Positions 16,661 through 25,378 are shown, counted from the first letter of the stretch. The stretch is 64,000 nt of DNA from Bradyrhizobium liaoningense (GCF_018130785.1 NZ_JAFCJT010000030.1:17216-81215), one strand, 5' to 3'. A program made the numbers and translations. Notes: generated by a model not told the origin, from the sequence alone.

Positions 16661-17125
16661 TCAGGACCGGAGCACGTGACGCGGCGCAGCGATGCGGCCA
16701 GCGATGGTCGCCGACGCCATCTCAAAACTGTCGGCGATACGACGCGCCTTGTCGATGAAGAGTGCTGCCGCCGGCGGCGGGCAGACCTCGCGCGCGGTCT
16801 GTTCGAACAGATCGAGCCAGCGGTCGAAATGATCGCCGACGAGCCTGAGCGGCACATGCGCCCGCATCGGCGAACCATGATAGCGGCCGCTCATCAGCAC
16901 GACCGATGACCAGAAATCCTTCAGCTTGGCGAGATGCTCGTCCCAATTCTGCACGATCGCAAAAACCGGCCCCAGCAGCGCATCCTCGCGCACGCGTCCG
17001 TAGAAGCGGGTGACGAGTTCCCCGATCATCTCCTCGGTGATCCCGGTGCGCTCGATCGCATCCTGGGTCAGCAGGTTCCGCCGCGCGGCCGCCGCCTCGC
17101 GCTCGGCCTTCAGTCGATCCGACAT
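16661..17125 (-). CDS. Group III truncated haemoglobin
   Basis: The 154-residue protein carries the group III truncated globin pattern: a long N-terminal helix region, RFYGRVREDALLGPVF, and the distinctive FWSSVVLMSGRYHGSP with the proximal His region RAHVPLRL following. Family members bind oxygen or NO and are common in soil bacteria under low oxygen. The ATG at 17125 follows a GAAGGA ribosome site; upstream in-frame starts add polar residues only. It lies 135 bases after the 3-hydroxyacyl-CoA dehydrogenase on the same strand, which itself has a FixK/FNR box upstream. Confidence 0.88.
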   Translation of the reverse strand: MSDRLKAEREAAAARRNLLTQDAIERTGITEEMIGELVTRFYGRVREDALLGPVFAIVQNWDEHLAKLKDFWSSVVLMSGRYHGSPMRAHVPLRLVGDHFDRWLDLFEQTAREVCPPPAAALFIDKARRIADSFEMASATIAGRIAAPRHVLRS

Positions 17126-17260
17126 GTCCTTCGCTATCCGTTCCGTTGTTCCCGCAGGCCGCCCGTTCGACATTGTCGGGCCAATTGCGCGCGGCGTCTT
17201 TGTCGCAGCGCAAATTGCGGGGATCGGGCGGCGGATGCCGAGCACCCGCCGCCCGCGCCA

Positions 17261-18112
17261 TCAGGCGCTATAGGTGTAGAAGCCCTGCCCGGTCTTGCGG
17301 CCGAGATGGCCGGCATCGACCATTTCCTTGAGCAAGGGAGCCGGACGGTATTTGGGGTCGTTGAAGCCCTTATAGAAGACCTCCATCACCGAAAGCATGG
17401 TGTCGAGCCCGACGAGATCGGCGAGCGCCAGCGGCCCGATCGGATGGTTGCAGCCGAGCTTCATGCCGGCATCGATCTCCTCGGCGGTTGCGATCCCTTC
17501 CTGGAGCGCGAAGATCGCCTCGTTGATCATCGGGCACAGGATGCGGTTGACGGCAAAGCCCGGGCTGTTCTTCGCAGTGATCGCCACCTTGCCGACCCGC
17601 TTGGCGAAATCCATCGCCTTGGCATGGGTGTCGTCGGAGGTCTGCAGGCCGCGGATGAGCTCGAGCAGCGCCATCACCGGCACCGGGTTGAAGAAGTGCA
17701 TGCCGATGAAGCGGTCGGGACGATCGGTCGCGGCGGCAAGCTTTGTGATCGAGATCGACGAGGTATTGGTCGCGAGCAGCGTGCGCGGCGACAGCGTGGC
17801 GCAGAGATCCTTCAGGATCTTGACCTTGAGCTCCTCGTTCTCGGTCGCGGCCTCGATGACGAGGTCGCAATCGGCGAGCTTCGCGCGGTCGGTGGTGCCG
17901 GTGATGCGCTTGAGCGTGGCGTCGCGGTCGGCCGCCGACATCTTCTCCTTCTTGACCAGGCGCTCGAGGCTGCCCCCGACGGTCGAAATCCCGCGGTTCA
18001 CCGCCGCATCGGAAATGTCGACCATCACGACCGAGAGCCCGGCCGCGGCACATATCTGCGCGATGCCGTTCCCCATGGTCCCTGCCCCGATGATGCCAAC
18101 GGTGTTGATCAT
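17261..18112 (-). CDS. hbd: 3-hydroxybutyryl-CoA dehydrogenase
   Basis: The 283-residue enzyme interconverts 3-hydroxyacyl-CoA and 3-oxoacyl-CoA with NAD(H). It begins with the nucleotide-binding motif GIIGAGTMGNGIA and the acidic end of strand 2 (VVMVDIS). It carries the family stretch RFIGMHFFNPVPVMALLELI with the catalytic His, and GFAVNRILCPMINEA. It is the single-domain short form, full length. It could serve beta-oxidation, phenylacetate breakdown or polyhydroxybutyrate turnover; the neighbours do not decide which. Confidence 0.93.
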   Translation of the reverse strand: MINTVGIIGAGTMGNGIAQICAAAGLSVVMVDISDAAVNRGISTVGGSLERLVKKEKMSAADRDATLKRITGTTDRAKLADCDLVIEAATENEELKVKILKDLCATLSPRTLLATNTSSISITKLAAATDRPDRFIGMHFFNPVPVMALLELIRGLQTSDDTHAKAMDFAKRVGKVAITAKNSPGFAVNRILCPMINEAIFALQEGIATAEEIDAGMKLGCNHPIGPLALADLVGLDTMLSVMEVFYKGFNDPKYRPAPLLKEMVDAGHLGRKTGQGFYTYSA

Positions 18113-18516
18113 TGCTTCACATCCTTCTCATCCTGCGGTCCGCGCCAGCTCCGGCCCGGCCCCATTGTTCCTGCATCAGGGTCTAGCACCGCCACCTCGC
18201 GGGAGCGACCCGATCCTGTCCCTTCCTTAAAGCATCCAAGGCGGGAATAAAGCCGCCTTTGGGTTGCGAAACGGCACGATTTGGCGGTCTGACAGGCGGT
18301 TTTCCCGAATTTGCGCGTGCTCTACCCCCGAGCGCTTTTCACCGGGGACGGCTGAGCCCGGCCCGTTCGGACCGCCTTGATCTACATCAATCGGACGATG
18401 CGGTGGTCGCTAACGGTGTGGTGTAATTGATGCGCAATGGCCAGCGCGAATGCCTCGCGACGCTATTGTGACATAGCCCACATCAGCCTCGTGCCCCACC
18501 TGTTAGCGTCGCGCAA
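18113..18516. other. Divergent intergenic region with one FixK/FNR box
   Basis: This 404-base gap between hbd (leftward) and pstS (rightward) has no gene. Apart from the box at 18377-18390 I found no convincing Pho box, and no strong -35/-10 pair that I can assign. Confidence 0.5.
18377..18390. promoter_or_regulatory. FixK2/FNR-type box
   Basis: TTGATCTACATCAA is a perfect TTGA-N6-TCAA palindrome, matching both the FNR consensus TTGAT-N4-ATCAA and the Bradyrhizobium FixK2 consensus. It lies 127 bases before the pstS ATG and 265 before the hbd ATG, so either operon, or both, could respond to low oxygen. Confidence 0.75.
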
Positions 18517-19572
18517 ATGAAAAAGCATATTGCACTTCCCGTCATCCTCACCGTTCTGCTCATCGCCACGCAGGGCTTGGCAGCCGAGACCAAAGGAGCC
18601 GGCTCAACCTTCGTTTCGCCCGTGATGGCGAAATGGATCGACGCATACAAGACGAAGACCGGCAACACCGTCAGCTATCAAGCGGTCGGGTCGAGCATCG
18701 GCGTCGGCCTGATCAAGAAAGAGGCCGTCGACTTCGGCGCAAGCGACATGCCACTTGATCCCAAGGAGCTGGACAGGCTCGGCATGATGCAATTCCCGAT
18801 CGTGATCGGGGGCGTCGTGCCGGTCGTCAATATCGATGGGGTCAGGCCCGGCCAGATCCGCTTCACCGGCCAGATGCTCGCCGACATCTATCTCGGCAAG
18901 CTGAAATCATGGAACGATCCGGCCATTCGCGCGATCAACCCCGACATCAGGCTACCGAACATTGCGATCACGGTGGTTCATCGCATCGACGGATCCGGCA
19001 CGACGTTCAACTGGTCGAACTACCTCTCGAAGGTCAGCCCGCAGTGGAAGACGAGCGTCGGCGAAGGCACCTCGGTCGAGTGGCCGCTTGGTCTCGGCGG
19101 CAAGGGCAATGACGGCGTCGCCTCGCTCGTCAGCCTCGTTCCCGGCGCGATCGGCTATCTCGAATACACCTACGCGCTGCAACGGCTGGATAGAATCTCG
19201 TTTGGCGTCGTGCAGAACAGCGCCGGCAATTTCGTCGTCCCCGACGCCGCATCGTTCCAGGCAGCGGCCTCGAGCGCGGACTGGAACGCAGAGAAGGACT
19301 TCCACCTCGTGCTCACCAACGCGCCCGGCGAAGACGCCTACCCCATCACAGCCACGACCTTCGTGCTGATGCCGAAGGCGCCGAAATCCGAGGAACGATC
19401 GGCAGCGGCCATCGACTTCATCCGCTGGTCGCTGGAGAACGGAAAGTCCCAGGCCGAGACGCTCAATTACGTGCCGCTGCCGACCGCCCTGGTCGATCAG
19501 ATCGAGCGCTACTGGCAGCAGAGCATCGAGACACCCCCCACGGTCTCGGCCTCGGCTAACGTCAAGCGCTGA
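18517..19572 (+). CDS. pstS: PstS-like phosphate-binding protein (orphan)
   Basis: The 351-residue protein has a signal peptide (cleaved near GLAAE) and the PstS fold signatures. GAGSTFVSPVMAKW is the phosphate loop, then VDFGASDMPL, then HRIDGSGTTFNWSNYLS. The length matches the family. No pstCAB or phoU genes adjoin; instead an arsenate reductase and a tungstate permease follow. It may be a high-affinity orphan receptor or bind a related oxyanion such as arsenate. The ribosome site before the ATG is weak. Confidence 0.88.
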   Translation: MKKHIALPVILTVLLIATQGLAAETKGAGSTFVSPVMAKWIDAYKTKTGNTVSYQAVGSSIGVGLIKKEAVDFGASDMPLDPKELDRLGMMQFPIVIGGVVPVVNIDGVRPGQIRFTGQMLADIYLGKLKSWNDPAIRAINPDIRLPNIAITVVHRIDGSGTTFNWSNYLSKVSPQWKTSVGEGTSVEWPLGLGGKGNDGVASLVSLVPGAIGYLEYTYALQRLDRISFGVVQNSAGNFVVPDAASFQAAASSADWNAEKDFHLVLTNAPGEDAYPITATTFVLMPKAPKSEERSAAAIDFIRWSLENGKSQAETLNYVPLPTALVDQIERYWQQSIETPPTVSASANVKR

Positions 19573-19592
19573 AGCTTGGACGAGCGGCCGTC

Positions 19593-19615
19593 ATGCCCGG
19601 GCCTGTCCCGGGCAT
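19593..19615. repeat. REP-like hairpin
   Basis: A 9-bp stem, ATGCCCGGG / CCCGGGCAT with a 5-base loop, starts 20 bases after the pstS stop. It matches a common Bradyrhizobium extragenic palindrome and may also act as a 3' end for pstS. Confidence 0.6.
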
Positions 19616-19752
19616 CCACGTTCCTTGTGCCAGCCACGCGACCCCGATCCTTCTGGAAATCTCGCCGTGAATCGTGATTTAGTCCCGCGAAAGGCCTGTT
19701 GCCGGCTCGCAGCGGCGAGAACGCGCGAAGGTCCAAGACCGGGGACTTTCGA

Positions 19753-20118
19753 ATGGACGTGATCATCTACCACAATCCCGACTGCGGCACGTCGCGTAGT
19801 GCGCCTGCCACGATCAGGAGTGCCGGCATCGAGCCGCACGTGGTCGAATATTTGAAGACGCCACCCTCGCGAGCCTTGTTGCAGCAGTCCATCGCGCGCA
19901 TGGGGATTTCGGTGCGCGAGGCGGTCCGCGAAGAGGCGGCGCCCTATGCGCAGCTCGGGCTCGACAACCCGGCACTGACGGATGACCAGCTGCTCGAAGC
20001 GATGATGGTACATCCGATCCTGATCAACAGGCCGATCGTGGTGACCCCGAACAACGTCAGACTTTGCCGCCCTTCGGATCTGGTGCTTCATCCGACGCCG
20101 AAGCGTTCGGCCGGATGA
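19753..20118 (+). CDS. arsC: Glutaredoxin-type arsenate reductase ArsC
   Basis: The 121-residue protein shows the ArsC family start IIYHNPDCGTSRSA with the catalytic Cys near residue 11, then EYLKTPPSR, and the arginine-rich substrate region HPILINRPIVVTP. It reduces arsenate to arsenite with glutathione and glutaredoxin. The ATG at 19753 was preferred because the family begins right at this methionine. Its stop overlaps the start of the permease gene (ATGA), so the two are co-translated. No arsB, acr3 or arsR gene is nearby. It may be a YffB-like reductase instead. Confidence 0.88.
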   Translation: MDVIIYHNPDCGTSRSAPATIRSAGIEPHVVEYLKTPPSRALLQQSIARMGISVREAVREEAAPYAQLGLDNPALTDDQLLEAMMVHPILINRPIVVTPNNVRLCRPSDLVLHPTPKRSAG

Positions 20119-20813
20119 ACGACTTCGCGCGATCCATCGGCGCCGCGTTCACCCTGATCGGCGAAGCCGACGCCGAGCTGCTCGGCATCGTCGCGCTGTC
20201 GGTGCGTGTCAGCCTGACCGCCGGCATCGTCGCGCTGCTGATCGGCGCGCCGTTCGGGGCCCTGCTCGCGATCACCCGATTCCGCGGGCGGCAGGTCGTC
20301 ATCGTGCTGACCAATGCGCTGCTCGGCCTTCCGCCGGTCGTGGTCGGGCTTGCGCTCTATCTTCTGCTGTCGCGGTCCGGCCCGCTGGGAGCGGCCGGAC
20401 TGTTGTTCACGCCGACCGCCATGGTGATCGCGCAGACACTGCTCGCGACCCCGATCGTGGTCGCGCTGGTGCACCGGCCGGCGAGCCTCCTTTGGGCGGA
20501 GTATGGCGACCTCGCGCGGATCGACGGACTATCGACGCTGCGCAGCATTGGCTTGCTGTTCGCGCTTGGCCGGACGTCGCTGCTGACGGCTTTTCTCGCA
20601 GCTTTCGGGCGCGCGATCGCCGAGGTCGGCGCCATCATTATCGTCGGTGGCAACATCCGTGGCTTCACGCGTACGATGACGACGGCGATCGCGCTGGAAA
20701 CCAGCAAGGGCGACCTGCCACTGGCCCTCGGGCTCGGACTGATCCTGCTCGCACTCAGCGTCGCGGTCTCGACCGTCGCCTTCCTGCTAGTGGGACGCGT
20801 TGGGGAAAAATAG
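20115..20813 (+). CDS. tupB: Tungstate-type ABC transporter permease TupB
   Basis: The 232-residue membrane protein has about five membrane helices and the permease loop YGDLARIDGLSTLR...FGRAIAEVGAIIIVGGNI, the EAA-type motif of molybdate/tungstate permeases. It is coupled to arsC by an ATGA overlap, and its last 27 bases overlap the 3' end of tupA on the opposite strand. The ATPase subunit (TupC) is not in the window. Tungstate or molybdate uptake fits the two molybdenum hydroxylases encoded nearby. Confidence 0.85.
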   Translation: MNDFARSIGAAFTLIGEADAELLGIVALSVRVSLTAGIVALLIGAPFGALLAITRFRGRQVVIVLTNALLGLPPVVVGLALYLLLSRSGPLGAAGLLFTPTAMVIAQTLLATPIVVALVHRPASLLWAEYGDLARIDGLSTLRSIGLLFALGRTSLLTAFLAAFGRAIAEVGAIIIVGGNIRGFTRTMTTAIALETSKGDLPLALGLGLILLALSVAVSTVAFLLVGRVGEK

Positions 20814-21596
20814 CTGCTCGCCGCCGACCTTGTAGCCGGCGATCGCATCCTGCCCCTTCGGCGAGACCAGCCAGTCGATGAAGGCCTGTCCGTCCTTCGC
20901 CTTCACATTCGCATGCATCGCCGGATTCACCAGCATGACGCCGTACTGGTTGAAGAGCCGCTTGTCGCCTTCGGTCAGGACGGCAAGCTCGCCCCGGTTC
21001 TTGAATGACAGCCAGGTGCCGCGGTCCGACAGAAGATAGGCGTTCGACGACGAGGCCATGTTCAGCGCCGGACCCATGCCCTGGCCGATCTCGCGATACC
21101 AGCTGTCCTTGCCGGCACCGATATCGACGCCCGCTTCCTTCCACAATCTCAGCTCGGCCGCATGCGTGCCGGATTTGTCGCCGCGCGAGATGAAGGTTGC
21201 CTTTGTCGCCGCGATCTTGCGCAGCGCATCGGTGACGTCCTTGCCGCCGGCGATCCGCGCCGGATCGCTCTTCGGCCCGACGATGATGAAGTCGTTGTAC
21301 ATCACGTCGAAGCGCTTCACGCCCTGCCCTTCGGACATGAACTTGTCCTCGGCAGGCCTGTCATGGACGAACACCACGTCGGCATCGCCCCGCCGCCCGA
21401 TGTCGAGGGCCTGGCCGGTGCCGACGGCGACGACTTTCACGTCGATGCCCTCAGCCTTCGAGAACAGCGGCAGCAGGTAACCGAACAGACCCGACTGTTC
21501 CGTCGACGTCGTCGAGGCCACGGTGATGCTGCGATCCTGCGCGTAAGCGCTCGTCGACCAGAGCAGAACCGCTGCGATGGCGGCAAGCTTCCTCAT
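20787..21596 (-). CDS. tupA: Tungstate-binding periplasmic protein TupA
   Basis: The 269-residue protein has a signal peptide (cleaved near AYAQD) and the TupA hallmark TTSTEQSGLF at the front of the mature protein, where the anion binds. Further family segments are VVAVGTGQAL and ISRGDKSGTHAAELRLW. It would deliver tungstate (or molybdate) to the permease. Unusually it faces the permease gene tail to tail instead of preceding it in one operon, so the pair must have separate promoters. Confidence 0.92.
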   Translation of the reverse strand: MRKLAAIAAVLLWSTSAYAQDRSITVASTTSTEQSGLFGYLLPLFSKAEGIDVKVVAVGTGQALDIGRRGDADVVFVHDRPAEDKFMSEGQGVKRFDVMYNDFIIVGPKSDPARIAGGKDVTDALRKIAATKATFISRGDKSGTHAAELRLWKEAGVDIGAGKDSWYREIGQGMGPALNMASSSNAYLLSDRGTWLSFKNRGELAVLTEGDKRLFNQYGVMLVNPAMHANVKAKDGQAFIDWLVSPKGQDAIAGYKVGGEQLFFPNASH

Positions 21597-21750
21597 TGCG
21601 TCGTCCTCATATCGGATGTCGGGTGTTCGAAATTACTCCGGGCGAACAGCGCGGGGAACCCCGACGATCGGCCCACCTGGTGGAGCCACTGATTAGGAAC
21701 GCCGTCTCCATGGGCAGGTTGTCACGAAGGTAGACCCCACGGAGAATCCC

Positions 21751-22020
21751 ATGAAGAAGATCATTTTTGCATCCGCCTGCATCATGGCGCTGGCAACCGG
21801 TGGCGCTTTCGCACAGACGCAGCCCGCCCCGGGCGCTTCCAGTCAGGGCGAGGTCGGTCAATCGTCGCGGGGTCCGGCGACCAAGGGCATGACGACGGGC
21901 AAGGCGTCGAACATGCAGAACGAGGCCGGCAACAGCAAGGGCACGCAGCCTCCGAGCGCAGGCGGCAGCAACACCAACAACATGGGCAGCCAGGCCGGCG
22001 GCGCCGGCTCCGGGAAGTAG
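21751..22020 (+). CDS. Small exported low-complexity protein of unknown function
   Basis: This 89-residue protein has a signal peptide (cleaved near AFAQT, residue about 22) and a mature part made almost only of Gly, Ser, Ala, Asn, Gln and Pro, ending in GSGK. It probably stays unfolded in the periplasm. Its design parallels the small protein at 13435. A gagaatccc leader before the ATG gives only a moderate ribosome site. No family recognised. Confidence 0.6.
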   Translation: MKKIIFASACIMALATGGAFAQTQPAPGASSQGEVGQSSRGPATKGMTTGKASNMQNEAGNSKGTQPPSAGGSNTNNMGSQAGGAGSGK

Positions 22021-22137
22021 GCCGCCAGCGCTCCGAAATCTCGAGGGGGGATGATCGTCCCCTCATAAGGGTTTTCGCGCATACGCTCGCATTGATGCAT
22101 TTCGAATGAAGGATGCAACACAGCTGGCGTTGCAATC

Positions 22138-23703
22138 GTGGATCGTCCGAAAGCGCGACACTCGGGCGCGTCGCCCTCTCCCGCGTGGTGGGCGCACGGA
22201 TGTTCTGCAATTGGTCCCACCAACATTGACATCGATGTGACGGCCGGGGCAGTTTTTTGCATTGCTGGCGAATCAGCGATTGCCTCACGCCGAGTACCTC
22301 TTGGACAACTCCCTGTGCTTTCGAGACTGATATCGTTGCTGCGCCGCATTCCTGCGGTGAAATGGGCGTTCACCCGACTTCGGCCCTTGCCGCACGGCAG
22401 CAGCATCGACGTCGCGCCGATCGTGGCAAGTGATTCTCCCGCAATCGTTGCCGACATCGCAGAAGCTGTTCCGGCTCCCGACAGCAGCAGCTCTCACCCG
22501 CTGTGCGATGACACCGAGATCTCCGTTGCGACTCCGGTCGCCGAAGATGGCACCGCTATCTTTGTCATCTCGGAGGGCCCGTCTGCAGCGCCAACTGATA
22601 TCGCCGTCATCGACGATTCATCCTTGGACGCGCCGACAGAGGTCGAGCCGGTCGTCGAAGAGGTTTCGGTCTCGTCAGTCGAGGTGGAGAGCGAGGCAGT
22701 TGATGCTCCCGAGCTCGTCAGCAACGAGCCGCCTGCGGAGTTCCAGACCGACGTTGCATCCGTCGTCGTAGAAGAGACTGCGGTCCCCCTCGTCGAGATC
22801 GAGAGCGAAGCGGTCGATACTCCCGAGCTCGTCAGCAGTGACCCGCCTGCGGAACTCCCGGCGGACGTGGAACCCGTCATCGTTGAAGAGGCGCGGGTCG
22901 CGCCAGTCGAGGCCGAGAGCCTGCAGGCCAACGCTCCCGGGCCCGTCATCAGCAGCGATACATCTCCCGAACTCTCGACCGAGGAGGAGCTTGCCGTCGT
23001 AGAGGAGACGCTGGTCTCGTCGATCGACATCGACATCGCTCCGGCTGATGCCCCTGTTCTCGCCGTCAACGACGATACCTCCTCTGACGTCGCTGCTGTT
23101 GAGTCGGCTGTCGTGGAGGACTCGTGTGCCGCGCTTGCGGACAGCGAAGTCTCGGCGGAGGACGTCTCCGGGAGCAGCATCGACAGCACGCTCTCCCCCA
23201 TCGTCGCAATCGAGATCGAGCCGGCCCCGGCCAACGATCCTGGCCCGATAGCACCGATCGCCGCGGAGGGTTCCTCTGCCGACGCACCGAGCGTCGTCAC
23301 GCAGGTCGCGCCGGAGCCGGTCCTCTCGTCTCCCGCTCCGGTGATCCCCGGCGCGCCGAAGACGCGCGCGAAGGTCGTGGAACCCCTCGACCGCGCCACG
23401 CTGATCCGGCAACGCTGGACGGAGACCGGGATCAGGATGTGGAATCCGCGGCTTCACGGTGCCGGCGATGCCACGCTGAACATCCAGGGCCGCGTCGAGT
23501 TGCTGCCGCCCGCGCCCGGCGAGACCATGCCACGTTACGACAAGCTCGAATTCAGGATGCTGGGCGGGCAGATCGTCTGCGAGGGCGTCGTCGTCGAGGC
23601 GCCTCCGTCGGCGGGTCAGCGCAGCTTTACCCGGCTCGCCGAGCCGCGTAACCCCGACCGGCCCCGCGAACCGCTACGGGAACGCCAGGCCGCTCTCGCC
23701 TGA
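22138..23703 (+). CDS. Acidic protein with tandem repeats, unknown function
   Basis: The frame codes 521 residues from GTG 22138. A GTG at 22315 (residue 60) is an alternative and perhaps better start, since the first 59 residues look unstructured. Residues about 62-85 are basic and hydrophobic (LSRLISLLRRIPAVKWAF). Residues 166-350 hold five acidic repeats of 37-39 residues, each following V-VVEE-x-V-SSVE-ESEAVD-PELVS-D-PAEL. The last 110 residues form a different, conserved-looking domain (RQRWTETGIRMWNPRLHG...LNIQGRVELLPP). I do not recognise it. The repeats suggest a flexible spacer or a binding surface. Confidence 0.6.
   Translation: MDRPKARHSGASPSPAWWAHGCSAIGPTNIDIDVTAGAVFCIAGESAIASRRVPLGQLPVLSRLISLLRRIPAVKWAFTRLRPLPHGSSIDVAPIVASDSPAIVADIAEAVPAPDSSSSHPLCDDTEISVATPVAEDGTAIFVISEGPSAAPTDIAVIDDSSLDAPTEVEPVVEEVSVSSVEVESEAVDAPELVSNEPPAEFQTDVASVVVEETAVPLVEIESEAVDTPELVSSDPPAELPADVEPVIVEEARVAPVEAESLQANAPGPVISSDTSPELSTEEELAVVEETLVSSIDIDIAPADAPVLAVNDDTSSDVAAVESAVVEDSCAALADSEVSAEDVSGSSIDSTLSPIVAIEIEPAPANDPGPIAPIAAEGSSADAPSVVTQVAPEPVLSSPAPVIPGAPKTRAKVVEPLDRATLIRQRWTETGIRMWNPRLHGAGDATLNIQGRVELLPPAPGETMPRYDKLEFRMLGGQIVCEGVVVEAPPSAGQRSFTRLAEPRNPDRPREPLRERQAALA
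22633..23187 (+). repeat. Coding tandem repeats (five units of about 111-117 bp)
   Basis: The units at residues 166-202, 203-240, 241-279, 280-318 and 319-350 of the acidic protein are clearly related. The first two are nearly identical and the last is degenerate. Such arrays often vary in copy number between strains. Confidence 0.7.
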
Positions 23704-23766
23704 CCCTTGTCCTCTGTGAGCATGCCCGCCATATGCTAAGCTGACGCCCTGGACATGGGAGGCCGC

Positions 23767-24039
23767 ATGCCCGCAAGATCATTGCGCCTGGTCGTGATTG
23801 CCGCCCTCTGCATCTCGCAAGGGGCCTTTGCGGCGTCCGGCAAACGCCCGCGCCATGTGCCCGCCACCGATCCGGCCGCGCCCTACAAGGCCGACCGGCT
23901 CTCGACCTCGCGCGGCCAGACGATCCTCAACACGCCGGGCCAGACCACCGTGCTGACGCGTCAGGTCCTCGACGACATGAACGCGACGACCCTCCGGGAC
24001 GCCATGCGCTCGACCGCCGGCGTGACGATCGGGCGCTAG
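23767..24039 (+). CDS. Small exported protein resembling only the TonB-receptor plug start
   Basis: The 90-residue protein has a signal peptide (cleaved near FAASG). The mature part ends with TILNTPGQTTVLTRQVLDD and TTLRDAMRSTAGVTIGR. This is the first half of a TonB-dependent receptor plug, where VVTRQ-L-D and LRDALR-PGV are standard. It then stops at TAG 24037 where a receptor would continue for some 600 residues. A GGAGG ribosome site 5 bases before ATG 23767 is good. It may be a relic of a truncated receptor or a small protein in its own right; no barrel fragment follows. Confidence 0.65.
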   Translation: MPARSLRLVVIAALCISQGAFAASGKRPRHVPATDPAAPYKADRLSTSRGQTILNTPGQTTVLTRQVLDDMNATTLRDAMRSTAGVTIGR

Positions 24040-24061
24040 GCGCTTTCGCGCGGCCTTTCGT

Positions 24062-25378
24062 TCAGGGAATCGGATAGCCCTTCCAGATCCACTCCAGTGC
24101 CGACGGCAGCGTTTGCGCGATCGTCGGCCGGTCGACGTGCTTGGCGTTGCGCACGAACAGGAACTGGTAGTGATAGCCCTTCTCCGCCAGCACCTTCGCC
24201 ATCAGCGCGTTCGACAGGGTCCAGTCGTGCATGCCGTCGGGAATGGTGGGGTTCGGATAGAACAGGTCCTGGTCGCCGCCGAAGAACCAGAAGCGGATCG
24301 GCTTCGCCGGCGCGGCGACGATCAGCGGTACGCCAGGCGGCTCGGCCGGCGTGAGCACGCCGGCCTTGGATATGAGGTTGGGACCGGGCGGCCCCGTCCA
24401 TGCGCTGTGATATTCCCAGGCGCCGCCGCGCAGCGACGGATCGTGCGGCCATTGCTGGTTGACCATGGTCGGTGAGAAGGCCAGCACGCGGTGATAGAGA
24501 TCCGGATAGAACCACGCCATCGTGAAGGCCGCAGCCCCGCTCGAGCTCAGCCCCATGGTCGCACGCCCTTCGGGATTGCCGGTCAGCTTGACGTCGGCGT
24601 TTGCCTCGACCCGCGGTAGCACTTCGCGCTCGACGAACTGCGCGTAGGCGCCTGACACCGCGTCATATTCGCGACCGCGCTGGCTGCCCTGCGCATCCTG
24701 GCCGCCATTGCCGATCTGGATCGCGATCATCGGCGGCACGCGGCGCTGCGCGATCAGATTATCGAGCGTGGTGGCGAGATCCTTGTAGGCGTTGGAGCCG
24801 CCGTCGCCGACCACGATGAACGGCGCCTCGGTGCCGCGCACATATTGCGCCGGCACGTAGACGTCGATCGTGCGCGACCAGATTCCGGGATGGCTGGTCG
24901 TGACGATCATGTGCGACTTGTCGTCCGGCGCCGTGACGGTCGTCATGATCGAGGAATTGGTGCAGCCGGCGACGTCGTCGCGGATCAGGCCGGGATTGTA
25001 GATCGTGCTCTCCTTCGACGTCAGCGTGAAGGATTTTGTCGTGCCGTGTGGTACGCCTTCCTTCGCAATCGTCTCCGGCGCGGGATTGTGGGTGGGCCCG
25101 ATGATGAAATTACCCTCGGCGCCGGGCGGCGGCAGCGTGCCGTCGGGCAGCTCGGTCGCGCGCGGATAGTTGGGGTTCGAAGGATCGCGCGTCGGTGGCG
25201 CCGTCTTGAAATCAAGGCCGGTCGTGTCGATGAAGAACGGTGCCGCCTTGTCGGTGGTGTTGGCCCCGGGCGGCACAGCCATGTTCTGGGTGACGCAGGC
25301 CGGCTGCGAGAAGGCGATCGAAGCAAAAGAGACGACGGAAATCAGCGTCGCTGCGAGGACGGGGAATGAATTGGTCAT
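24062..25378 (-). CDS. Exported esterase of the enterochelin-esterase (Esterase D) type
   Basis: The 438-residue protein has a signal peptide (TLISVVSFASIAFSQP). An N-terminal domain of about 180 residues is followed by an alpha/beta-hydrolase esterase domain with WSRTIDVYVPAQY, FIVVGDGG, and the nucleophile elbow GLSSSGAAAF. The acid is probably in FFGGDQDLFY and the His in NAKHVDRPT. The ATG at 25378, after a GGGAG ribosome site, starts the signal peptide directly. It may hydrolyse siderophore or other soluble esters; the substrate is unknown. Confidence 0.82.
   Translation of the reverse strand: MTNSFPVLAATLISVVSFASIAFSQPACVTQNMAVPPGANTTDKAAPFFIDTTGLDFKTAPPTRDPSNPNYPRATELPDGTLPPPGAEGNFIIGPTHNPAPETIAKEGVPHGTTKSFTLTSKESTIYNPGLIRDDVAGCTNSSIMTTVTAPDDKSHMIVTTSHPGIWSRTIDVYVPAQYVRGTEAPFIVVGDGGSNAYKDLATTLDNLIAQRRVPPMIAIQIGNGGQDAQGSQRGREYDAVSGAYAQFVEREVLPRVEANADVKLTGNPEGRATMGLSSSGAAAFTMAWFYPDLYHRVLAFSPTMVNQQWPHDPSLRGGAWEYHSAWTGPPGPNLISKAGVLTPAEPPGVPLIVAAPAKPIRFWFFGGDQDLFYPNPTIPDGMHDWTLSNALMAKVLAEKGYHYQFLFVRNAKHVDRPTIAQTLPSALEWIWKGYPIP

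Noticed and set aside
18441..18516. Possible Pho box before pstS (around gtgacatag)
   Set aside because: Only one half-site resembles the consensus and its spacing is wrong, so phosphate control is not supported.
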